The translations under genes and the position numbers were made by a program. DNA of 7,441 nucleotides from Burkholderiaceae bacterium (GTDB lineage Bacteria > Pseudomonadota > Gammaproteobacteria > Burkholderiales > Burkholderiaceae_F). Below, one piece after another: positions 1 to 5,015 of this stretch. The notes below the pieces were generated by a model. It worked only from the letters and a program-made list of their open reading frames with translations, made no database searches and was not told the DNA's origin. Numbering within the stretch: position 1 is the first letter of the stretch; each line of letters starts with the position of its first letter. The stretch spans positions 1 through 7,441 of the forward strand of contig JACCSD010000084.1 in the NCBI GenBank assembly GCA_013813185.1, written 5' to 3'.

Positions 1-323
1 GTCGCCGCATTGACGACGATCGCCGCGGTTTCCACCGCGTCGAGCGCGCCGATCGCCTGCCCTATGAAGTCGGGGAAGCCCGGTGTGTCGAGCAGGTGCA
101 CGCGCACGTTGGGCAGATCAAGATGCAATGCTGAGGTCCGCAATGAGTGCTGAAAACTTTTTTCGAGCGGATCGAAGTCACTGACAGTCGTGCCCCTTTC
201 GATGCTGCCAACGGCTTGAATCGCGCCGGCTTTGGCGAGCAACGCTTCGGCCAGCGTCGTCTTGCCGGCACCGCCGTGGCCCAGTAGGGCCACGGTCCTG
301 AGGTTCTCCGTTGTGTAGGTCAT
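1..323 (-). CDS. Variant elongation factor G-like GTPase (5' part, runs off left edge)
   Basis: Translating the minus strand from the ATG at 323-321 gives 107 residues that stay open to the window edge. The G1/P-loop GHGGAGKT lies at residues 15-22 and the G3 motif DTPGF at 79-83. Between them a switch-I-like stretch reads TTVSDFDPLEKS. Canonical EF-G has an AHIDAGKTT P-loop. The GHGGAGKTTLAEALL form with DFDPLEK is typical of the EF-G-like (FusA2-type) paralogue group, which should bind GTP on the ribosome but is less well understood than true EF-G. The full family length is near 680-700 aa, so only the N-terminal G domain is seen. The start is supported by an AGAGGAG ribosome-binding site a few bases upstream (about 327-333 on the plus strand). 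The gene is divergent from the PPK2 gene. I am confident of the family, but less so of the exact subgroup. Confidence 0.88.
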   Translation of the reverse strand, partial: MTYTTENLRTVALLGHGGAGKTTLAEALLAKAGAIQAVGSIERGTTVSDFDPLEKSFQHSLRTSALHLDLPNVRVHLLDTPGFPDFIGQAIGALDAVETAAIVVNAA

Positions 324-401
324 GTGCTCCTCTTGAATGGCTCTTGGCGGCTATTTGGCTATGCTACCCGCGAGCAGGCCGAAAAGATGCGCGAGGACGC
401 C
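324..401. promoter_or_regulatory. Divergent intergenic region between EF-G-like gene and ppk2
   Basis: These 78 bases separate two genes transcribed away from each other, so promoters for both should lie here or extend into the coding ends. On the minus strand an AGAGGAG ribosome-binding site directly precedes the EF-G-like ATG. On the plus strand GAGGA precedes the ppk2 ATG at 402. I could not pick out a convincing pair of -35/-10 boxes in either direction, so this is a positional call only. Confidence 0.4.
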
Positions 402-1307
402 ATGGCTACTAATCGGGAAAAGTTAAAAGAAGTAGCCGACTGGATTGAGCCGTATCGAGTCTCCGCCGGCCCGAAGTTTCGCTTGAAGAAAATCGATCCG
501 GCGGACACGCGCGGCCTGAAGGCCGACAAGCAAGAGGCGGCACAGCGGCTGTCCACCGGCGTTCAATGGCTGGCGGCCGAGCAGGACAAGCTGTACGCGC
601 AGGATCGGCGCTCGCTGCTGCTGATCTTTCAGGCAATGGACGCGGCCGGCAAGGACAGCACGATCAAGCACGTGATGACCGGCGTGAATCCGCAGGGTGT
701 GCACGTTGTTTCATTCAAGCAGCCGTCACCGGAAGAGCTCGATCACGACTGGATGTGGCGCTGTTATCGGCACCTTCCCGAGCGCGGCCGCATAGGGATT
801 TTCAATCGGTCGTACTACGAGGAGGTGCTGGTCGTTCGCGTGCACCAGGAAATCCTCCGTGCGCAAAAACTGCCGCCGGAATGCGTCGGCAAGAACGTTT
901 TTGATCAGCGGCTGCGCGACATCGCGGCGACCGAGGATTATCTGGTGCGCAACGGCACGTCCGTGCTGAAATTTTTTCTGCACGTCTCGCGCAAGGAGCA
1001 GAAGAAGCGTTTTCTGGAGCGGCTCGACGAGCCGTCGAAGAACTGGAAATTTGCCGCAGCGGACGTCAAAGAGCGCGGCCACTGGGACGAATACATGACC
1101 GCCTACGAGACCGCGATTCGCGCGACCGCAACGCCGCGGGCGCCGTGGTTCGTCGTGCCGGCCGATAACAAGTGGTTCACGCGCCTGGTCGTGGTCGGCG
1201 CGATCGTCGAGGCGCTCGAAAAACTGAAGCTGAAGTATCCGTCGATCGACGAGACGAAACGCGATGAGCTCGATCGTGCGCGAGAGCTGCTGCTGAACGA
1301 AAAATAG
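402..1307 (+). CDS. ppk2: PPK2-family polyphosphate kinase (polyphosphate:nucleotide phosphotransferase)
   Basis: Using the ATG at 402 the protein has 301 aa, the usual size of a single-domain PPK2 (PF03976). These cytoplasmic enzymes transfer phosphate between inorganic polyphosphate and nucleotides. Visible motifs, in order: Walker A AMDAAGKDS (residues 78-86), Walker B region GIFNRSYYEEV (about 132-142), and the basic lid segment KKRFLERL...KNWKF (about 201-217). The start at 402 has a GAGGA at 393-397, four bases upstream. The frame also stays open back to a GTG at 324, but that would abut the start of the divergent EF-G-like gene and leave no promoter space. An ATG at 387 is another alternative. 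The NRSYYEEVLVVRVH pattern is common in PPK2 enzymes acting on AMP or ADP, but substrate class cannot be fixed from sequence reading. The stop is six bases from the convergent gabD stop. Confidence 0.93.
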   Translation: MATNREKLKEVADWIEPYRVSAGPKFRLKKIDPADTRGLKADKQEAAQRLSTGVQWLAAEQDKLYAQDRRSLLLIFQAMDAAGKDSTIKHVMTGVNPQGVHVVSFKQPSPEELDHDWMWRCYRHLPERGRIGIFNRSYYEEVLVVRVHQEILRAQKLPPECVGKNVFDQRLRDIAATEDYLVRNGTSVLKFFLHVSRKEQKKRFLERLDEPSKNWKFAAADVKERGHWDEYMTAYETAIRATATPRAPWFVVPADNKWFTRLVVVGAIVEALEKLKLKYPSIDETKRDELDRARELLLNEK

Positions 1308-1313
1308 CGTCGG

Positions 1314-2795
1314 CTAGAGTCCCCCGACACAGACGTACTTGGTGACCAAGTACTCCTCGATGCCGTACTTCGAGCCCTCACGTCCGAATCCCGACTGCTT
1401 GATGCCGCCGAACGGCGAAACTTCGTTCGACATCAAGCCGGTGTTGACCGCGACCATGCCGTATTCGAGCGCTTCGGCGACGCGAAACACGCGCGCGATG
1501 TTGCGCGAGTAAAAGTAGGCCGCGAGTCCAAACTCGCTCGCATTGGCGGCGGCGATCGCCTCGTCGTCCTGCGAAAACCGGAACACCGGCGCGACCGGCC
1601 CGAACGTTTCTTCGCGCGTCAGCAGCATCTTGTCGGTGACGTCGGCCAGCACGGTCGGCTGATAGAACGTGCCGCCGAGTTCGTGTCGTTTGCCGCCCGT
1701 GACCACGTTGGCGCCGTGCTTGGTCGCGTCGGCCACGTGTTGCTCAACCTTTTTGAGCGCGTTGGCATCGATCAGCGGACCTTGCTGCACACCGGGCTCG
1801 AAGCCCGAGCCGACCTTCAGCTGCGCTGCTTTCGCGGCAAGTTTCTGCACGAACTCGTCGTAGATTTTTTCGTGCGCGTAAAAACGATTGGTGCAGACGC
1901 ACGTCTGACCCGCATTCCGATACTTCGAAGCGACCGCCCCCTCAACCGCGGCATCGACCTCGGCATCGTCGAACACGATAAACGGCGCGTTGCCTCCGAG
2001 CTCGAGCGACAGTTTCTTCAAGGTCGGCGCGCTTTGCTGCATCAGGATCCGACCGACTGCGGTGGACCCGGTAAATGAAAGCTTGCGTACAACGTCCGAT
2101 TCGCACAGCACCTTGCCGACTGCGATCGAGTTCGCTTCATCGGCGGGTACGACGTTGAATACGCCGGGCGGCAAGCCGGCGCGATGCGCCAATTCAGCCA
2201 ACGCAAGCGCCGACAATGGCGTCTGCTCTGCCGGCTTGACGATCACAGTGCATCCCGCCGCAATCGCGGGGGCGACTTTGCGCGTGATCATCGCGATCGG
2301 AAAATTCCACGGCGTGATCGCCGCGCACACGCCGACCGGCTCCTTCCAAACCAATAGCCGCTTGTCGTCCGCGGTTGTCGGAATTGTGTCGCCGTAGACG
2401 CGCTTGGCTTCTTCGGCGAACCATTCGACGAACGACGCACCGTAGACGATCTCGCCGCGGCTCTCGGTCATCGGCTTACCCTGCTCGGCGGTCATCAGCT
2501 TCGCCAGGTCCTCCTGGTGCGCGATGATCAGCTCGAACCAGCGCCGCATCGCGGCCGCCCGCTCCTTTGCCGTCTTTGCACGCCAGCCCGGCAGCGCGTG
2601 CTGCGCGGCGTCGATCGCACGTTGCGTCTCCGTTCCCTTGCAGTTCGCCACCTTGGCGATTTCGATGCCGTCAGCCGGATTGAGCACTGCGAAGCGCGAG
2701 CGCGATGTCCCCGGCTCCCAGGCCCCGCCAATGTAGGCATCGGTCTTGAGCAACGCACCGTCGGCCAATGACGGTAATCCCACCTTCTGCAACAT
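1314..2795 (-). CDS. gabD: Succinate-semialdehyde dehydrogenase, NAD(P)-dependent (GabD type)
   Basis: This 493-aa aldehyde dehydrogenase oxidises succinate semialdehyde to succinate, the last step of GABA degradation (GABA shunt), in the cytoplasm. The full catalytic set is present: Asn164 in TPWNFP, the cofactor-binding run KPAEQTP (about 187-193), FTGSTAVG (241-248), general base Glu265 in LELGG, and catalytic Cys299 in NAGQTCVC. The second cysteine two residues on (Cys301) matches the CxC pair that forms a redox-switch disulphide in human SSADH. The C-terminal signature PFGGIKQSGFGREG (461-474) matches GabD-type enzymes. The length is normal. The ATG at 2795 is preceded by GGGAGA (2801-2806, read on the minus strand) five bases upstream. 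No gabT, gabP or regulator is adjacent. The gene is convergent with ppk2 and divergent from the hydroxylase. A related semialdehyde such as glutarate semialdehyde cannot be excluded as substrate. Confidence 0.93.
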   Translation of the reverse strand: MLQKVGLPSLADGALLKTDAYIGGAWEPGTSRSRFAVLNPADGIEIAKVANCKGTETQRAIDAAQHALPGWRAKTAKERAAAMRRWFELIIAHQEDLAKLMTAEQGKPMTESRGEIVYGASFVEWFAEEAKRVYGDTIPTTADDKRLLVWKEPVGVCAAITPWNFPIAMITRKVAPAIAAGCTVIVKPAEQTPLSALALAELAHRAGLPPGVFNVVPADEANSIAVGKVLCESDVVRKLSFTGSTAVGRILMQQSAPTLKKLSLELGGNAPFIVFDDAEVDAAVEGAVASKYRNAGQTCVCTNRFYAHEKIYDEFVQKLAAKAAQLKVGSGFEPGVQQGPLIDANALKKVEQHVADATKHGANVVTGGKRHELGGTFYQPTVLADVTDKMLLTREETFGPVAPVFRFSQDDEAIAAANASEFGLAAYFYSRNIARVFRVAEALEYGMVAVNTGLMSNEVSPFGGIKQSGFGREGSKYGIEEYLVTKYVCVGGL

Positions 2796-2820
2796 GTGAA
2801 TCTCCCGCTCAAACTGTCAG

Positions 2821-3783
2821 GTGCAAAGAATACTGCGGTCGGCCGCTAGACTCGGCTCTGTGAAATTCGACCAGCTTCCTTCGGCGTTGCAGGCGTGGTT
2901 ACGCACGATGCACGAGCGCAGCTTTTCGCGCGATGCAGTGCTGCGAGCGTTGCTGGACGCCAAGTACGAGACGAATTACGCAAGTACAGTTGTCGATTGC
3001 GCCTGGAGCGAGCTGCCAGCGCAGAGGCCGTCGAAATCGCCGAATGCTGCGGCAACTGCAGCGCTACTTGCTGAGCCTGGAGCTACTCCCGGCGAGTTGC
3101 GCCCGCAGGCGCGTCCGCTGAGTACGGAGCTGGCCGAGATGCCGAACAGCCTGGAAACTCCCGATCGCGCTGTCGAGATGCTGTTTGTGATTGAATCGCC
3201 GCGTGTCGTGCTGTTCGGCAACCTGCTGTCCGACGAGGAATGTGATTTGCTGGTGAGCCTGTCGCGCGACAAGCTCGAGCGCTCCAGCGTCGTCAATGCG
3301 AGCACGGGGGCTTATGACATTCATCCGCATCGCACCAGTTCCGGAACGTACTTCAGGCGCGGCGAGAATGAGCTGTTGCAGCGGCTGGAGAGGCGAATCG
3401 CAGAACTGGTGGAATGTCCCGTCGAGCAAGGCGAGCCGATTCAGGTGCTGCACTACGAACCCGGCGGCGAGTACAAACCTCACTACGACTACTTCGACCC
3501 AGCGCATCCCGGCAATCAAGAGGTGCTTGCGCAGGGCGGACAGCGCATTGCAACGTTGATCATGTACTTGAACGACGTAACGTGCGGTGGATCGACCGTG
3601 TTTCCGGAGGTCGGACTCAACGTCCTGCCGCACAAGGGCCATGCGGTTTACTTCGCGTACTGTGATGACGCCGGCGCACTCGACGTGCGCACGCTGCACG
3701 GCGGCAGCCCCGTGAAGAGCGGAGAAAAATGGATTGCCACCAAGTGGTTCCGTCAGCAGCCTTACATCGGTACCGGTGCGTGA
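2821..3783 (+). CDS. Prolyl 4-hydroxylase-like 2-oxoglutarate/Fe(II) dioxygenase
   Basis: This is a protein of up to 320 aa with a C-terminal P4H-type double-stranded beta-helix domain (about residues 120-315). The iron ligands form the expected triad His221-x-Asp223 (HYDYFD) and His293 (TLHGGSPV), with the 2-oxoglutarate-binding Lys303 ten residues on in SGEKWIATKWF. PEVGLNVLPHKGHAVYF is the usual strand preceding the distal His. The N-terminus (about 15-60) is a small helical region (LPSALQAWL...FSRDAVLRALLDAKYE), followed by an Ala/Pro-rich linker to about 105. The family hydroxylates prolyl residues in proteins or peptides; the target here is unknown. The start is uncertain. GTG at 2821 gives the longest form but has no clear ribosome-binding site, and GTG at 2860 would remove 13 residues and leave 64 bp to the divergent gabD. 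The stop precedes a terminator hairpin. Confidence 0.88.
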   Translation: MQRILRSAARLGSVKFDQLPSALQAWLRTMHERSFSRDAVLRALLDAKYETNYASTVVDCAWSELPAQRPSKSPNAAATAALLAEPGATPGELRPQARPLSTELAEMPNSLETPDRAVEMLFVIESPRVVLFGNLLSDEECDLLVSLSRDKLERSSVVNASTGAYDIHPHRTSSGTYFRRGENELLQRLERRIAELVECPVEQGEPIQVLHYEPGGEYKPHYDYFDPAHPGNQEVLAQGGQRIATLIMYLNDVTCGGSTVFPEVGLNVLPHKGHAVYFAYCDDAGALDVRTLHGGSPVKSGEKWIATKWFRQQPYIGTGA

Positions 3784-3846
3784 TCCGAACTTTTCGTTTG
3801 GATGGCGGCGTTCGTTGTGTCCCGACGGCTGGTACTAGCGCAGGCG

Positions 3847-3874
3847 AAAAAAAACCGCGGCACGCCGCGGTTTT
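3847..3874 (-). terminator. Rho-independent terminator of the cold-shock gene, also facing the hydroxylase gene
   Basis: The 10-bp perfect stem AAAACCGCGG (3851-3860) and CCGCGGTTTT (3865-3874) closes a CACG loop. Read on the minus strand it ends in eight T residues (from the A-run at 3847-3854), a strong intrinsic terminator about 45 bases after the csp stop. On the plus strand only four T residues follow, so it may also stop the hydroxylase transcript, but less efficiently. It sits between two convergent genes. Confidence 0.88.
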
Positions 3875-3918
3875 GATAAAGAGCAGCGGTAACCCGCGGC
3901 TTGGTTTGATACTCCGAA

Positions 3919-4122
3919 TTACATCGGTCGAATTTGCGAGGCCTGCGGGCCTTTGGGGCCCTGCTTGACCACGAACTCGACCTGCTGGTTTTCAGTCAAT
4001 GTTTTAAAGCCGCTACCGACGATCTCGCTGTAATGCGCGAATAGATCGGCACCGCCACCGTCCGGGGTAATGAAGCCAAAACCCTTGGACTCGTTGAACC
4101 ACTTTACTTTGCCACTAGCCAT
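3919..4122 (-). CDS. csp: CspA-family cold-shock protein
   Basis: This 67-aa single-domain cold-shock protein (OB fold) binds single-stranded RNA and DNA and acts as an RNA chaperone. RNP1 is KGFGFI (residues 13-18) and the RNP2-like motif is DLFAHY (26-31). The opening MASGKVKWFNESKGFGFI and the ending QGPKGPQASQIRPM are typical of the family. The frame is open a further 22 codons upstream (to 4188), but the ATG at 4122 begins the conserved domain and has AGGAA ten bases upstream (4133-4137 on the plus strand), so it is the correct start. It has its own terminator downstream. It is the last clearly chromosomal gene before the tRNA-Lys fragment. Which numbered Csp paralogue it is, and whether it is cold-inducible, cannot be said. 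Confidence 0.95.
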   Translation of the reverse strand: MASGKVKWFNESKGFGFITPDGGGADLFAHYSEIVGSGFKTLTENQQVEFVVKQGPKGPQASQIRPM

Positions 4123-4360
4123 TTTGATTACGTTCCTAAGAAAACGCGCGCGCGCCGACATGACGCTCCACGCATGCAAGCGGATCAAGCAACGTAACCG
4201 GGGGAACTGCCAAGACCATCAAGGCAACTACAGCTAGCGATGACGTAAGAGGAGTCGGGGATACTGGACTTGAAGCGAATGCGGCGGCGAGCCTACCCGA
4301 AACGAACGGCTTTGTCGAGCACTTCGGGGCCAAGCTCTTTGGTCAAGCTCACCAAGGCGT

Positions 4361-4410
4361 TGGTAGGTCGTGGCAGGCTCGAACTGCCGACCAACGGATT
4401 AAAAGTCCGC
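4361..4410 (-). tRNA. tRNA-Lys(TTT) 3'-half fragment, putative integration (att) site
   Basis: Read on the minus strand, 50 bases reproduce the 3' half of tRNA-Lys exactly in structure. The anticodon stem GCGGA/TCCGT (4406-4410 with 4394-4398, one G-T pair) closes the loop CTTTTAA with anticodon TTT. The variable loop is TGGTC, and the T stem GGCAG/CTGCC closes loop TTCGAGC. The 3' acceptor strand ACGACCT, discriminator A and CCA (4361-4363) follow. No D arm or 5' acceptor strand is found beyond 4410, so this is not a functional tRNA. Tyrosine-recombinase elements often use the anticodon-to-CCA half of tRNA genes as attB and leave such a copy at the far end. Its orientation predicts chromosome on the left and element on the right, as the gene content suggests. 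Confidence 0.8.
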
Positions 4411-4626
4411 GAGTAAAGAAGTGCATGCAGTCAAATCAATGATGTACGAGGACGCCCGTTGCGTCTTTTGGCAGGACTTAGCAGTACGCTGCATAGCTGA
4501 TTCACGCAAAACTCACGCACGAAGCCAGAAGGATGCTGAGAAGCATGCGCGCCTGTCGGCGACGGATGACGGAGTACAGCTGAGCTAACAGTAACTGGAC
4601 GGGGATCGCTACTAAAGACCGCTTTC

Positions 4627-4853
4627 GACCTATTCTGTTGAAAAACTCGAAGACACGGCTCATTTGATTGTTAGCTGAGAGGCGGTGGGCTCGACATTTC
4701 GCTACTGCAAGCGCCCGAGGACTCATTAGGCGGCCCGCTGTTTCGTTCGGGTGCGAACCTCGTACCCCGTAACGTTCAGAAAACAACGGCGCCTCTAAGG
4801 GCTTGCAATTCTTCGCGACGCCGCGAAGAGGGAGTTTTTCAACAGAATAGACC
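4627..4853. mobile_element. MITE-like element with perfect 18-bp terminal inverted repeats
   Basis: TATTCTGTTGAAAAACTC at 4631-4648 is repeated exactly in inverted orientation at 4832-4849, enclosing 183 bp with no transposase. Immediately outside both ends is the tetranucleotide GACC (4627-4630 and 4850-4853), a direct repeat that fits a 4-bp target-site duplication. A 219-bp, non-coding, TIR-bounded unit with a target duplication is the definition of a miniature inverted-repeat transposable element. A hairpin (4810-4829) lies just inside the right repeat. The ends resemble those I associate with IS5/IS1182-type (DUF772) transposons. That assignment is memory-based and tentative, and the mobilising transposase is not in this window. 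Confidence 0.72.
4810..4829. repeat. Hairpin beside the right terminal repeat of the MITE-like element
   Basis: TCTTCGCG (4810-4817) pairs perfectly with CGCGAAGA (4822-4829) across a four-base loop. It lies three bases inside the right terminal inverted repeat. No T-run follows on either strand, so it is not an intrinsic terminator. It may be a structural part of the element. Confidence 0.5.
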
Positions 4854-4855
4854 CA

Positions 4856-4916
4856 TAGCCGCCTTCAGTGGGTTGCAAAACCAATGATTGCAGCGTCCCG
4901 CAACCGGACATTCGTC
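4856..4916 (+). repeat. Possible copy of a short dispersed repeat (copy 1)
   Basis: This stretch starts with AGCCGCCTTC and ends with CCGGACATTCGTC. The minus strand of 6936-7008 has a similar layout, starting CCGCCGCTTCC and ending GCGGACATTTACGTC. The interiors differ a lot, so relatedness rests on the ends only. Short intergenic repeats with CCGCTT and AAGCGGACATT ends are common in proteobacterial accessory DNA. Confidence 0.3.
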
Positions 4917-4983
4917 TGTTAGACAAGTCACTACTCTAAGGTGCGCGATGCGGCTTGGCTAAGCGCCCTACTTAACGAGACCT

Positions 4984-5003
4984 ATAAAGGCCGGCACAGG
5001 CCT
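4984..5003 (-). terminator. Weak terminator candidate after the 580-aa gene
   Basis: On the minus strand, AGGCC and GGCCT (4999-5003 with 4988-4992) form a 5-bp stem with a 6-base loop, followed by TTAT. It begins about 12 bases after the stop of the 580-aa gene, which is where a terminator is expected. The stem and T-run are both short, so it is a weak candidate. Confidence 0.35.
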
Positions 5004-5015
5004 CAAACTTCGCCA

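Larger units (their letters stand above)
4123..5015. other. Gene-poor stretch (893 bp) between csp and the 580-aa gene
   Basis: No convincing protein gene lies here. The first part (4123-4360) must hold the csp leader and promoter, though I could not identify clear boxes. It also contains an alternating CG run at about 4145-4154. The remainder holds a tRNA-Lys 3' fragment (4361-4410), a MITE-like element (4631-4849), a short dispersed repeat (about 4856-4916) and a weak terminator hairpin (4984-5003). The two open frames over 60 codons in it (4136-4333 and 4502-4786, minus) show no domain or composition typical of genes. The second runs through a terminal inverted repeat. Confidence 0.7.

Noticed and set aside
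324..401. GTG start at 324 extending the polyphosphate kinase by 26 residues
   Set aside because: It abuts the start codon of the divergent EF-G-like gene and lacks a ribosome-binding site; the ATG at 402 has GAGGA at a good distance and gives the usual family length.
3064..3699. 211-codon open frame antisense to the hydroxylase
   Set aside because: It is a GC-rich shadow frame; the plus-strand protein has a full set of P4H catalytic residues.
4448..4468. Possible terminator GACGC-CCGTT-GCGTC followed by TTTT on the plus strand
   Set aside because: The strict stem is five pairs, extended only with wobble pairs, and no plus-strand gene lies upstream to need it.
4740..4775. tRNA T-arm-like sequence (GGTTCGCACC on the minus strand)
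   Set aside because: The flanking five-base stem does not pair and no anticodon arm is nearby, unlike the fragment at 4361-4410.
4502..4786. 94-codon open frame on the minus strand
   Set aside because: It runs through the left terminal repeat of the MITE-like element and shows no domain. Its last residues (MLLSILLASC) look lipoprotein-like only by chance at the wrong end.
4672..4800. Integron attC-like site inside the MITE-like element (GTTAGC, TTAGGC)
   Set aside because: The core-site consensus and paired arms of attC are not met and there is no gene-cassette array.
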